A DNA stretch of 64,000 bases from Apostichopus japonicus (GCF_037975245.1 NC_092575.1:18685841-18749840); one strand, 5' to 3'; positions 12,211-25,242 are shown, numbered from the stretch's first letter. The notes: a model not told the origin generated them from the sequence alone. Translations and numbers: made by a program.

Positions 12211-15200
12211 CTATGATTGCATCTCCTGAATTACTTTGCGTTCAATAGAAGACGAAGGGTCAGAGCTGGCCATAAAATTTCTTCGGATCTCATAGAATTG
12301 TTTGTAGACCTCATCAAACTCTGGATTCAGACTTTCCTTGACGCGTTCGACCCAGGCTGCCAGTTTGGGGTAGTTTTTGGTGGTATCCCGACCGGATAGT
12401 GTTGGTTGTATGACCTGTTTTTGCATAATATATATACATATGCATGAGTGTTGAAAGAAGGAAGAAATGTGTGGACAATATGCGGTCCGGTGTTTAAACA
12501 AACAGAGAGAAATATATCGTGGATTATCAATGGAGAAGTAAATAAATCAAATTTTCGAGAGTGTATGCTTAGTGTAGACCAGGGTGTCCCTAACTTTATC
12601 CCCCAACGAACCCCTCTGTGGATGTCAGAGTTGTCCACGAACCCCCAACTTTTCGGGACACGATCTGAGTCATTATTATAGGCTACTATAATACTCATAA
12701 CAGTGCTTCGTGAAAGATCAAGTATTATGTTCATGCACCCCAGTTAGGCAACCCCTGGTGTAGAGGCCGTCCTACCATGAGGTGAGGTGAATAGGGTGGA
12801 CGGACATGTAATAACGGGATACCTGTCACCACCGTCGTTCACCACCCCCCCCCCCCCATTGTCATTAAGTATATTTATTCCTTTTGTTTATTAAAAAGCT
12901 ACGAAGACCTAGAGAGGACATGGTAAAAAAAAAAATTATTACGTACGTACGTAATATTTATTACGTACGTACGTGATAATTTTACGTTCTATACCGAAGA
13001 TAGTAAGAAGTGGCAGTACGCGGTACGTATATACTGTAACACATTTGTCTACATGCAAGAAGTCAGAAGTCAAGCTTATGCAGCCTATAGACTAGTTAAC
13101 TCAAAAATGCCGGAGACAGACAATTAAGGTACGTTCGTTCGACTAACAGTAACACCACAGGTATGCCTGTACTTAAGCCGCCACAATTTTGTGCTGGAAC
13201 TCATTCCCGGATCATTAGTCCTAGGCTCAATGAAGGCATTTATAGGTCTGGCGTATGTTAGACCTAGGCCTCACGTTAAGCTTGTGTTCATTGAATCTCA
13301 CGTGGATAGGTCATGGGACTCATGGGCTAGGCCAGTGATAAGGCCTGTGTATATTGCCGCTGTCAATCCAAGATGATGTTACGGCAACTTCCTGGTAGAT
13401 CACTTAAACTCCCCAGCCTATGCACATATAGCCAGGGTAATACTAATAGATGGGCGAAGGTATTTGTTAGAACAACTCCCTGATTGAACTCACATTTTAT
13501 AGGCTAGGTAAGGGTAGGACAGGACTACCCTACACTACAGATAATTGTTTGAGGTTTATTTTTAGCCTTCAAATTGATTTTAAAAGTATAAACGTGGAAT
13601 TGTATGTTGATAATCATATGGTGTAGCCCTCCTGCATCAACAGCTAGCCCATTTAATATAATAACTACCACGTCAAATTCAATTCAATTAAGGTTAGTTG
13701 CTAATCTCAAATCACTACATTGTATCAGCTAGTATTAGTATAAGGTTAGCCTACTTTACAAACAAACCTAACCTAACAGGTTGCTAAATGTCAAAGGAGC
13801 CTAGGGTTAAAAACCACATAAAATGCCCTAGGAAAACAATCCCAAACAGAAATAAGACTGGCCAACTCAGAGAATTATTCCAAGATTAAATTAGGGTAAG
13901 AGTTAGGTTTTCAAAAAGCATGGCACAAACTATTAGACTGAAGAAAGTGATTAATCTTCTTTTCATTCTAGTACGTTAACAGACCATTTAATACTTTAAT
14001 TGTTTCATTCCTTTCCTAGATTGGTACAAACTGGAAGAGGTGAAAATGAGAAATTGAGAGAGGCTACCAAGTAACACAGCTTTGCAATAGTAGAAGGATG
14101 CCTGTAGCTTGGATGATGCACATCAAGCATGTGATTGTCGCTGTTTTTATGAGAAACAATTTGATGTTTTGCACTTCAATTCATCTCTCTGTCCACAATT
14201 GATAATACCTGTTGGTACAACTTCAATGAAACTTGCATAGAGGTGGCCCGTGATGAAAAGACTTGTGGAAGTGCTCAGGAATTTTATGCCAAAGGTCATT
14301 TAGGGGTCGGTTTAGTTAATTGTTTGGAAACGCTTCTTCCTGAGTCCACGGACGGACATGTGGATGTATGCAAAACGTGATCACAATTATGGTCATTCGG
14401 GCTCTGAGTATCAGAAATTTCATGTTCAAGGACACTTTGGTTTATACTTTAACTACTTAACTATTAGCTCAAAATCTTTTCAAATTAATCTTTCTTGTGA
14501 TTATAATAAGCTTAACTTACCACTTTCTATTGGAGTTAAAATAATTTGCACAAGTATGTGAGGTCCAAGGATGAGCTTATTACTAAAACATTTATGGTAT
14601 CGTTGGAAGCCTAATTATTGTCTTGCAGATGTTCGGTTTGTCTGTGCAAAGTGGTAAAATATAATTGTAATTAAATTAAAAATATGAATTAATTACCAAT
14701 AAGTAAATAATTATATTAAACAAATCAATTTGGTATTAGGTCATCCCTATCATTAACAATGTGAACAAAGATCTTCTAAGACCTTCCTATCTAGTTTAAT
14801 GGTAGTCAGTATATGCCCCAAATTATAGCACGCAATAATGGCAAGAAGTTTTCAAAAGTACCTTCCAATTGTTCTCAGACATTTTTAAGCAAGGGCGTAG
14901 GAACCGGGGGGGCTGGGAGGCGCCAGCCCCCCAGTGAAAAATGTGGAGGGGCGGAAGTTTCATTCCGCCCCCCCCCCCGCTTCGCAAGTCAGAAAACCCC
15001 TTTTTCATTTCCAAATGAGAAAAAAAATCTCATTTGGAGCACCAAATTGTATCTAAGGCCAGGTGAAATACAAAATTAAGTTTACAAAATGGAGTGAGTG
15101 TTGAAGTGTGCTATATTGCACCAAATTGCATCTGAGGCCACCTGGAAATGCAAAAAATTCCAAAGGGGAGGGGGAACCCCCTCCCCTTAGACCCCTCCCC

Positions 15201-17329
15201 CAGGCCGGCCATCAGTCTTCAGCCCCCCCCCCCCCCACTCCAAAGTACCTTCCTACGCCACTGTTTTTAAGGACACACGAGATGACTGAATGGGAAAATT
15301 TCCTCAAAGGTTGTAATAAAAACAGTAGAATTCTGACCAAAGGTGACCACATTTGAATATCTAGCATATTTGGGGCTTATACAGCATACCTTTAAAGAAA
15401 AGAAGCTACCCAGTGACACAGGGCTGAATTTTGTCGTAACAAAAGTTATTGGGAGAGAGGCTTTGATCAAGTATTTCAAGAGACAGGTATAGGGTCCATT
15501 TCTTGTTCTGTCCTTAAAACTGTTCAAGTGATTTCCAAGTTGAATCCTTGTGCAAAAGTGCTGATCAAGGTCTTGGTATCCCTGTTACATTTCACAGTTG
15601 ATGTCGAGCAATCAGAGCTTCAGCATGTGACGATGGTTATGCTGTAAATATGTCCTCAAAATTTTGATTTCAGTTTTGCATTTCTTATATTAATTCATTG
15701 TATTAATATGTGAGGAATTAATTAAACTAAATTGCAAAAGTTCACTTATTACTCAAAATTCAAAAGTAATGGAGATGCAAGTAAAGTTAGCTATCAGTAA
15801 CATTGATGATGTTGTTTTATAATTTATGTTCTGCTTTTTCTCAATTTGAATGCATTGCAACTTAAATGGAGAATAAGGTGGCATATTAACAAGGAAAGGG
15901 GTGATTTAACCAGGGATGAGGTGGAAAATCAGTTTAATATTAACCAGGATAATGGTGACATCAACCAGGAAATGGTGTTTAATACGGTATGTAACCAGAA
16001 AGGGGTGGAACATTCTGTGATATCAACCAGGATAGTATTAGCATCAACCAGGAAATGTTGGTTAATATCACAAGGAATGAGGTGAATACCCATTGATATT
16101 AACCAGGACAGTGCCAAAATTTCACCACGAAATTTAACCAGGCTTTCCTGGTTATATCTACCAGACTACCAGGATTTTGTTAAAATCTCATTAACCAGGC
16201 AACTTGGTGAAAACAACCAGGATATATAGGGTAGCATATAAACGCAACTCCTGGTGAAAATTTCACCAGGAACTGGTGAAATTTCACCAGGTTGTTTTTG
16301 GAGTGTAGGCCTATACGTAGGCCTTCATTCGTTATAATTATCAAATACGTACGTGATAATCACTACATAAGTACGTAGTAATTATTACGTACGTACGTAA
16401 TAACACTACGTACGTACGTAGTAATTATCACGTACGTACGTGATATTATTACGTACGTACGTAGTATTATCACGTACGTACGTGATAATTATTACGTACG
16501 TACGTAGTATTATTACGTACGTACGTAATAATTTTTTTTTAACCATGTCCTCTCTAGGTCTTCGTAAAAAGCAAACTGAGATTAGGCCTTATAACTTTAG
16601 TATTTCTTCCTTCTTTTTTATTTTTACCTCGGCAACGGCTAGGATATCAGCAATGGATATTTCGTCACCACATAGGAACTTTTGATCCTTTAGGAAGGTA
16701 TCCTGGAGTTGGCTTGCTACGTACTCCATCTGCTTCACGTTTTCCTTGGCATCTTCTTCTGACGAAGGCTTACAATATGAGCGCATTTTGGAAAGATACT
16801 GCAAAATGATACATACAACAAAGAACAAAGTTACCGGAGAAGACTTCATTATCTTTAGTAAATATGGTTGTTGTAGGTTTATGTAGTTTTCCTTTAGTAC
16901 ACCTATCTATAAATGATGGGGCTATACCTATATGCACAGTAACCTTTCGACTTTTGGAAGTCGGCGGGTACAGGACACGTTCGTAATAAGGAAATGCGAA
17001 GGCGAAGAAGGGGGGGGGGGCGTACGGCCAGTAGCGGACTGGGCCATAGATTGCTTTCGAATCACTGAGTGATCCAACCGCCGGCTCTGAAACAAGCAGC
17101 GGATTTGGCGCAAAGATGGAATCGGCGCATTTGGCGCAAAGAGGAAATTTGCACCTTCGGGGCTTCGGACCAAATGACGCACAGGTTCCGAGCAGGGTAG
17201 GCCAATCCGCCACTGAGTAGAGCATGTCCAGGTAACGAGAAAAGGTAAATCTATCCATATTATAATATGAACGATGTTTACAACCTAGCAAAGTTGTAAA
17301 CCACATTAAATTTAAAATAACCGAAACGG

Positions 17330-17384
<55 letters not shown>

Positions 17385-18353
17385 TATATCTACCTCATCT
17401 CGAAAAACTTTGCTAAACAGTTGTCTGGTGCTTCCATCGTGGTACGAAAGATATTCGTTCACTCTTGATCGCTTTCTCAAATCTTTCGGGTACCAATGAT
17501 CATCGATATCCTTTGAAAATTTCTCAATCACATAGAAAAGGATAGCCCAACTGATGGAGAGGGGAAAATGGCAAAATTATGAAAAGGGACAATTATATAA
17601 AATATGGAAAATTGTAAGAAAAGACAAAAACGGAAGCATAATCATCACGACGACAAGTAAATACATGGTAGATGACTCACCTTTATAGACATATGATTTT
17701 AACTTTTGGGGGGGGGGGGTTGAAATTTGAACTGCTTTTAAATGTGGAGAAAATTGAAAATAAATACATGTATACATTTGTGGACTGAGGTGTTTTGAGC
17801 AAGTTTAAATGTCATTTGAGGTCAGTTCACCACGTTCTTAAATTTCAATCAAAAAAGTTATGTCTTTTTTTCCGTCAGTATATAGTTCTTCAAAGCACTG
17901 TAACTCAGCCATGCGGCTTTATATATTATTGCAAGGTGTTGGGATAAGAACGAGTGGAAGTTTTTGTCATCCGTCGAGTTTGGTCATTTTGTAGGCCTGT
18001 TTGGAAAGAATCGTTTTCGGCCACTTTTGTTTATTTCAAAGTTTTATATAGGCCTATTTTATAACTGCACGGAAAATAATACAAAGCTAGAATTAAACTC
18101 TTGGTGCATGGTTATATAGTGACATAGCCTTGCTCCCTCATTTTCTACCGAATTAATTTAGTTTTGATATAGGCCTATCTCTCATTTTCAAGAAACGTGT
18201 GTTTGTTCAAGTTTGAAGACTCTAAGCATGCATGCATGCTCTCTTAGCGACTTAAGTTGACTTACCCTTCAGTGAGAATAAAGTCGCCGTCTTTCAGGAC
18301 CGGGACGCAATGACGCGGATTAATTTTCAGAAACTCAGGAGAGTGTTGTTCAT
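12211..18353 (-). CDS. Theta-class glutathione S-transferase gene A (exons 2-5; exon 1 not found)
   Basis: Predicted cytosolic GST that would conjugate glutathione to electrophiles. Minus-strand exons: exon 2 18266-18353, exon 3 17394-17550, exon 4 16628-16798, exon 5 12211-12414 (stop). All junctions have GT/AG, and phases match genes B and C. Exon 2 gives the GSH-binding segment (KINPRHCVPVLKDGDF). Exon 3 begins the helical C-terminal domain (HWYPKDLRKRSRVNEY). Exon 4 has the family signature FLCGDEISIADILAV. Exon 5 has NYPKLAAWVERVKESLNP and a longer tail than B or C. Odd point: the conserved Glu-Ser of the GSH gamma-glutamyl site (LSES in B and C) reads Glu-Gly-Trp here. Exon 1, with the catalytic Ser, should lie between 18354 and 25242 but no convincing open exon was seen, so the gene may be disrupted. 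The last intron is enlarged by a 3.7-kb TIR element. Confidence 0.85.
12580..12757. mobile_element. hAT-type MITE (178 bp)
   Basis: The ends are CAGGGTGTCCCTAACT and, reverse complement of the right, CAGGGGTTGCCTAACT. Flanks are GTGTAGAC and GTGTAGAG, an 8-bp TSD with one mismatch. It lies in intron 4 of GST gene A. Non-coding. Confidence 0.85.
14890..15263. mobile_element. hAT-type MITE nested in the larger element (374 bp)
   Basis: The left end CAAGGGCGTAGGAACC and right end (reverse complement CAGTGGCGTAGGAAGG) are inverted repeats flanked by a perfect 8-bp TSD TTTTTAAG (14882-14889 and 15264-15271). The interior is rich in G/C homopolymers. Non-coding. Confidence 0.9.
15885..16310. repeat. 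Array of AACCAGG / CCTGGTT motifs
   Basis: About 20 occurrences of ACCAGG or its complement CCTGGT, mostly within AACCAGGA or TTTCACCAGG, are spaced 15-40 bp apart in both orientations. The last part (16250-16300) folds into short palindromes around AACTCCTGGTGAAA. The block ends in TTTTTGGAGTGTA. The pattern resembles transposase-binding subterminal repeats. No reading frame is conserved through it. Confidence 0.7.
16340..16540. repeat. Array of TACGTACGTACGTA palindromes
   Basis: About ten copies of the palindrome ACGTACGTACGT (some shortened) are separated by AATAAT, AGTATTATC or GATAATT spacers of 6-10 bp. Two further copies at the other end (12942-12980) are inside the opposite TIR of the same element. 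Each unit is self-complementary, and the block as a whole is also nearly inverted-symmetric. Confidence 0.85.
17029..17215. mobile_element. Probable hAT-type MITE in intron 3 of GST gene A
   Basis: The ends are CAGTAGCGGACTGGGCC and, reverse complement of the right, CAGTGGCGGATTGGCC, a clear inverted-repeat pair 187 bp apart. The flanking octamers match at only five of eight positions, so the TSD is decayed or the boundary is slightly off. Confidence 0.6.
17331..17382. repeat. (TA)n microsatellite
   Basis: Uninterrupted TA dinucleotides lie just inside the intron that follows exon 3 of GST gene A, directly downstream of its donor site on the minus strand. Confidence 0.97.
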
Positions 18354-19123
18354 CTATGGAGAAATTATATTTGAACATAACACTTATTTAAACGTTGAAG
18401 TTTATTCCACTATAGCGTTGCCCTGTACACATATATAATGTAAAAACATATGTTGCAAGGATGGTCCACCAAGTCCCCTCCCTGCCTCCCCTTCACCGGC
18501 TCACTCAGTACTGACCGAAGCTGAAACTGGATTCAGATTAATGAGAACAAAACAATCAGATAGAGGCAGGGTATATAACGCATGGGTTCTGTTGATTGGA
18601 AAATCACATCTCGCCCTAGCTTATTTATCACATCCTCGTAACACTTTCTATTTTTACGGTGGGTCGCGCGGGATTTCCCCAGACGTCGACAATTTCTTCT
18701 ACAGTTTTCGGAGCTTGTCGACGGAGATCGGTGAATTGTTATTATGGTTTTAACATCAATCCATAGTCCAAGCTAGCTTTCATTAATTATTATGAGTACG
18801 AAGGTAATTAGGCATTGGTAACTGAAGCAGTCGTGACGCATTCCTCAAGGTGAGCCTAAAAACTTGCGGATCGGCTGCTATAATTGACAATCTTTATGAA
18901 CCAACTGATAAACAGCGGGAACTTTAAACTGCCATGGCTATGAACCGGTATTTCTGTTACTCCTGGAGCCGGGCTGAGCGCGTGTGTAACAGCATCATCA
19001 CTTTAGCTAAGTTATATGTGCACACAGTTATTATAAACGGAGATGGAAGGACATAGAGATTAAATACAACTAACTGAATTGAGATGTTCGTTAAACGCAC
19101 AACCTCGCGAGGGGAGACTCATT

Positions 19124-19406
19124 CAGGCGCGTAGCCAAGGGGAGGGGGACGAATGGGGCAACCGCCCCCTTTCAGCATATTTTTTTATTTTTTTTATGAT
19201 ATCGCTAGTAATTTCAAAATAAAAAATGCTTAGATGCAACTAACAAGGCCTGGAAAGTGTCATTTCCAGCGATCTGGGAGGCATTTTCGGCCAACATTTT
19301 CTTGTACGCTTCGCGCCAACACATGGTGGCGCTACGCTTAGGATAGCCTTGCTACAGCTGCTACCGTTTTCACCCCTCCCTTGGCAAATTCCTCGCTATG
19401 CCCCTG
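19124..19406. mobile_element. hAT-type MITE, duplicate of 1366-1653
   Basis: Same ends and TSD (GACTCATT / GACTCACT) as in the left copy. The G run is shorter. Confidence 0.85.
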
Positions 19407-19861
19407 GACTCACTAGTATATAACAAACCGCATCAATCCGGATTTTTCATATATTAGGAATAATCAGGCAATATACTTATGTTCTTATTCATCCACGATC
19501 AATGCCAGTATACGATAACCATATATCAAACCATTACTGAGACAAAACTGATTCTCCAATAAATGAACTGACTAGCTTACATGCTTTAATTTATTGTCAA
19601 TATTACATTGAACCAAGGATTTCTGCAAAAACACACACAACCCCCCCCCCCCCCCACCACGCACACACGACCCCCCCCCCCCCACCCCCGTAACTTACCT
19701 ATAAACTCGTAGCCTACTCATATATTGGAGCTAATGCAAAAATGACGTACACGTGCTTTGAGCAGCCTTGTTCTCCAAATACTCTTATTCAGTGACTGGA
19801 GGGAAATTTAAACATGTACAATACTCCTATACCGTATACTTAGTGCTGTTGTACTCGTGCT

Positions 19862-20295
19862 CAGTGTTACCAGAGTTAGCGTTTTTACACTAGATCTAGC
19901 GTTTTTAGTCATTTCTGGGGTTCTAGCGCACGTTTTTCTAATTTTGGTAATTCTAGCGTTTTTTGCCTAACACTAGTTAAATTTACAAAAAATAGACCTT
20001 TTTTCAGACAAAATTCTTACTCTAGAGACCCATCCAATTTATTTTGAGTATTTTTGCCCAATCTTCGGAATTTCCTACCGAAAATTTCCATATTTTTTTC
20101 AAATTTTCTGGGTCAGACTATCACTCAAATCAACTATTCAAAATCTATTTTGTGATCGGTGACCATTCATCCTACGAATCTGTGCTAAATTGACTCGAAA
20201 CAGCACGAAAGTTAGGGAAACTACCATTTACCGTTTTCTAGGGTTTTATTTTCGCAAATCTAGCGTTTTTTCGTCAATTGTCGCTGGTAACGCTG
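19862..20295. mobile_element. hAT-type MITE, duplicate of 2105-2538
   Basis: Same inverted ends and perfect CTCGTGCT TSD (19854-19861 and 20296-20303). Confidence 0.88.
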
Positions 20296-22353
20296 CTCGT
20301 GCTGAACATAGAAGCCTGCTAGTATATGCACACCTAACGATTGCTGAAGTGTGCGTGTATGACAATTATGAATTATCTATAGACATGGGCATATGAGACC
20401 TATACCTGCTAGTCTATATGATAGACCTATATATGATACTATATACAATATACTATATATATATTATATACCACTTATTATATACTACCGTATCATACCT
20501 GAAGACAGATCTATAATATGCTCTTCCACCAGTAAACCAGTTTTCTTTAGAAAGATTCGAACAGATCTCGATGGACAAGATATCGGATTGTAGTAAAACT
20601 GTAGCGCCATGTTGAGTTGAATTCTTCCACCGTATTGAATGTTTACTGAGCTCTGGTGAAATGCTTCGCACACCAAACACTATTATATTGAACACTGACG
20701 CTTCAACGCTTTAGCACACAACGAAGTCTAGGTCAACTAAAAGCTGTATGATTACACACCCTCTGAACATATCGGCGTATACTGTACCACTGTGTGTAAA
20801 TAAATCTATGTTGTTCAAGTACACACCGGGCAGACACTTGAATCTGCTGTGTCATGCTTGTGTGATTTAGTTGCAAGAGGGTCCATGAGTTGGTAGTTAT
20901 GGCTTCTTAAAAAACGATAAGGTCTACATTAGAATGTGTCTTTTTCCTTTTCTTTTTTTTTTCTGGCCTGAAGAAAATCCTACTGACTATTTCTGAAAGT
21001 TTTGCTCTAAATTCTTACCTTTTTCCAGCGACTTGTCTGCCGGCAAAAGTTTAATTGCAAAAATAAACCCCTACTTTGAATGGATGTTGTGGGAGTGGGG
21101 GGGGGGGGGGGTGGTCGGGTTGGGAGGGGATTTTGATCGATGAACTTTAGGATAAATCAGAATAGTCCCAAAATATGTTAGATGGAACTGCGGCCCACAA
21201 ATGGTCACTTCCTCCAATGATCGCTCAGTCTGAGATATGTTATGCTTAGGCTCAAGGCAAGTTATTCAGTGGCACATTAATTATAATCAGTTTTCTTGGG
21301 GGGGGGGGGGGGAGGGGGTTGGTGGGTGAAGTGAAGACAGTTTAAGTTTGCAACATTTGTATATTAAATCTTTCGGCAATGTTTTCTCTCTGGTCCGCGT
21401 TGTAGGGCAACACGCTATAGCTATATATACTGCTTTGTGATCTCCCGTGGCGGTACCAGAATAACTGCATGAATGGCACTTCAAAGGTTAATTCACGGCG
21501 GAGAGGCTTTAGTTTTGTTTTACCGGAGTCGATTGGAGACTATGGGGGGGGGGGCAAACATCAGTCCGATGGGGAACCTTCCCCAGTCCCTCGTTGCCAC
21601 CGACCACTAACGGTTTGTTTCAAGTCGAGCTATAACCCAAAACGTGACTAAAAGTATTATTCTCCTAAATTTTCACATCAAATCAGGCGGTGTTCAATAT
21701 GACAGCAATCGTGTGTAAAGCACAAATTTTGGAAGTTGAATTAATTTTTAAGTTTCAACGCTGCTGGCCGTTCTCGATATGCCAGAGATAAAATGGTCAC
21801 ATGCTGTCCTTTTTGGTTTGCAACCTAAAAAGCAATTACACTGATTGTCAAATTTGGTCATTCGCAAACATTGGAAATACATTTTGTTGGTAAACTGAGA
21901 AATGTAAAGGCTGGAAATTTGACACAAACTGTAAGATTGTTTACTCACGATTTAAGGAGAGTGTAAATTAATTGTATTTACTTTTGCTTCAAATATTGAT
22001 TCATCCCAATGTCAATTTAACCGGACAACGTAAATTCGTGTAGGCAATCAACTTATGCCCCCATCGATTAGCTCTCCGCCAAACAAAAAACAAAAAAAAC
22101 TTACCGAAATAAAACTTCAAATTACGTACATCATGCACATTTGTTTGCTTCAAGTATAATTTACTTCCGGTACAAAACTTATTACCTTAATTTAAATGAA
22201 TACAGCAAAAATACAGAATGAAAAAATGCACTGTGGTTTCGATGATGTAACATGAGTAGTTTTCATCATTAATCTGACGTAATGTATAGTGAGGGTTTAC
22301 AATATACATACTAGATCTTAGTAAAACAGTGAAAAACAGTTTGATGTGACAAA

Positions 22354-23029
22354 CAATAAATTCACAATGACACAGGCTGTCCTATAATGACCATTGACCG
22401 CAACAACAAACTTCTTTTACTAAATGTGATACATCAAACATACTAAATATGACATCTGTCCTTGTTGAAATATTGTGTAAAACATGGTTTTCACAATTTG
22501 ACCCCTGGTGAACTCAAACGACCATTGACCTCCGCCCACAAATTAAGGTTTCTTGTACTCAATGTGGTACAATTACATACCTAATATGCGATCTGTCCAA
22601 GCTTCCCATGCGATATTATATTTAGGAAGGTGCGTGTGTACATAAACAGGTAAGAGGGAAGTGAAGTGTTTAGCATTTTACTTCAAATGACCTTTGACCT
22701 CCACCAAAATCAATAGGCTGCTTTTACTCAATGTTATACACCTTCATACTAAGTATGAGATCCGCCCAATATTGAGATATCATGTTTACAAGGTTGTCAT
22801 ATTTTGACCTCTGATGACCCCAAATGACTTTTACCAAGAACAATAGGTTTTTGTACTCAATGTGGTTCATATACATATTAAATAGGAGATTTTCCCAAGC
22901 TTATGTTCTTGAGATATCGTGTTAACAAGATTTTGACAATTTGACCCCTATGGTGACCCCCAATGACCTTTGACCTCCATATAAAAAACGATATGCTTCT
23001 TGTACTTAATGTGGTACTTCTACACACCA
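22354..23029. repeat. DR1-containing tandem array, duplicate of 4590-5265
   Basis: The same five units are present. The two perfect DR1 motifs are at 22688-22700 and 22964-22976, both unchanged from the left copy. Confidence 0.75.
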
Positions 23030-23893
23030 AATATAAATTGGCGACCTTCCCTTCTTCAGATATCGTGTTTACAAGTTGGGCATCACAAACGCACACACAA
23101 ACGCCATCATGAATGCAAATTAAGTGTACGATTATCATAGAAACCAAAAAGTCATTGTAGGAATTGAATGAAGCTTTCACCACTATAAAATCTCATTGTT
23201 AAGGAAGGGTTCAATGGTTATCATGGTTTTGAGACAACTTCTTAAACTGTTCTTTACAATGGTTCCTGTAACTTAGTCTATGGCAAGAATTTTTTAGTCA
23301 AGCATATTCATTAGCATCAGTCCAGAGGAAAGGGTAAGGGTAAAGGGGGAGGGGGAAGGTCTCCGGGCATCTGGATTCAACTAGGTAGCGGGGTCAAATA
23401 TGGAAAAAAAATGTATTCTCATTTCAACAATATACTAAAGAAGAAATGAGGATTTCAAATAGGTTGCCGGGTTAATTACCCATAATGCTTCTCTTACTCA
23501 TACCATGGCAACCATATCAAAGAAAACAGAGGTAAAGAAAATATATAGTAAAGTCTTACAAATATATATTTTATATTATCACTTTTAGATATATTTTCAA
23601 CAGCTGCATTCATGTTCCAAAAAAGAAATATGGAATTTCCAAATCTGATAGTTTTGTAATATTTCAGTAAATAGTTGTGACATACACTTGCTGCTCAATT
23701 GCTCTTTTTCCCCCTTTTCTTCTTGCTCTCAGTAACAGTATATACAAGAGGTGGTAAAGAGGAGGTATAACAGGGAAATGTATACAAAGTCCTGGTCCTC
23801 GATGCTCATTTTATTAACTGACCTATCGTCTGACAGAAAATGTTTAAATGGTCATTCTGTCATAGAAATGACCTCTCCGAACCTTCACCAATG

Positions 23894-24139
23894 ATGTATG
23901 TATGTATGTATTTTAGATCCTCCTGCAAGCAAGAACTCGCAAAGAAGCCTCATTGGCTTATCAAAGCCGCAAGCTGACCGAAGTCAGTCTCTTACATTCA
24001 TATTTAACGTCCATGATTATGAATTGTCAACAACTTTGAACTAGACGACATACATTAATCTGGGAGTGACTCGAACCGGGGACCTTATGGTTGAAAGGCA
24101 CCGGCGTTAACCACTGAGCTAACAATCTGAGCTAACACT
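23894..24139 (-). mobile_element. tRNA-derived SINE, duplicate of 6130-6375
   Basis: On the minus strand, box A is TTAGCTCAGTGGTTAACG and box B is the canonical GGTTCGAGTC. The tail is a (TACA)n run at 23894-23912. This copy keeps the intact box B that is mutated in the left duplicate. Confidence 0.8.
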
Positions 24140-24564
24140 CCGACAATCCGATGACAAGAGTTCAAAACTTGCCTGACTTGAATCCCAACCCCCTGTACAT
24201 CAATGATGCAATATCTCCTATGGAAGTTTTAACTGGCTGTGGCACATAGATTCACAAACTATTCCAAAGAAAATTACAGATATAAACGGGTAGTTTATGC
24301 AGCGATGGATTTCCTGGAAGAAGGAGAATGCTCAGGACTGTTTGTAGCTGATTTTGAGTACCAAAGAGGTTTCAAAAGAGAGGGTCATGGCCCCGTAGAC
24401 CTACTCCCTGGATCTATAGTGTACATGATTAGTGAAAATGCTGGGTTTTCTGATTTCTGAATCAATGTAGACTTTATAGTCTCTCAGCCAGATGAAGTAT
24501 GGGTGACCACCCTGCATCAGCTTACAATCAATACAAAAAGACACCTTCATCATGTATAGAAATT

Positions 24565-25055
24565 ATGTTGTAATAATAATAATAATAATACATAATTTTT
24601 AAATAGCGCCAAACAAAATATGAAATAATTCTCGAAGCGCTTAACAAATAATAACAATTATAACATATATGCTTTGGTGAAAAGATACGTTTTGAGTGCT
24701 GATTTGAAACCGTTCACAGTATTGCACATTTTTACATGTTCTGGAAGTGAGTTCCACAGGCACAGTGCACTGGATGGGATCGTTCTCAAGCTGTAAGTCT
24801 GTGTTTTTACTCTAGGGATGAGTAACATCAGCGATGAATTAGAGCGAAGTGAGCGTGTGGATGATGGTCGGAGCTGAAACAAGTTGGTGAGGTAGCTTGG
24901 TCCTACATTGTGCATGCATATGAACACCAGAATTGGCAGAATTGTTTGCATTCCAAACCTTGCAGCTTCCCCTTAGCCTATCCCATCGTTTAATAAGACA
25001 CTCCAGAGGGAGGAAGATGTACTTTCGATGGATGAGAGAGGAACACACTCATCAG
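24565..25055 (-). mobile_element. LINE 3' fragment, duplicate of 6800-7290
   Basis: The same CR1/L2-like ORF2 C-terminal residues (LWNSLPEHV, NGFKSALKTYLF) are read on the minus strand, with an (AAT)n tail. Confidence 0.8.
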
Positions 25056-25242
25056 ACCTGTTTGCAACAAATACACGTTTTGTACCGAGCATGTCAACTG
25101 CAAATGTTAATATCTCGCAAAAAACAGTACCTAGGAACTGAACGGAGATTTATCACCAGGATGCTAATAGAATATGGACATCTTGTATCGGTTAAAAAAA
25201 TATGTTCCCTCAAGACTATCCTCTCTCACGAGAGCCCTATTG

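Larger units (their letters stand above)
12901..16565. mobile_element. 3.7-kb non-autonomous DNA transposon with ACGTACGT subterminal arrays
   Basis: The left end (12901) ACGAAGACCTAGAGAGGACA and the reverse complement of the right end (16565) are the same for about 24 bases, then share an A run and ATTATTACGTACGTACGTAAT. Flanks are AAAAAGCT and AAAAAGCA, a 7-bp perfect or 8-bp one-mismatch TSD, which suits hAT-like insertion. The interior has no transposase: the only frames are short and unrecognised. It carries a nested hAT MITE (14890-15263) and an AACCAGG motif array. It sits in the last intron of GST gene A. Confidence 0.8.

Noticed and set aside
13191-13376. Short plus-strand frames inside the 3.7-kb TIR element (also 14358-14561) as a transposase
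   Set aside because: Each is under 70 codons with no DDE, zinc-finger or hATC-like motif.
19690-19800. Possible exon 1 of GST gene A on the minus strand, ending YEFI before a GTAAGT donor
   Set aside because: The phase and donor fit and the last residues look plausible, but both duplicates carry an in-frame TGA and the catalytic YYDxxSQP segment is missing. Resemblance is too weak to call an exon.
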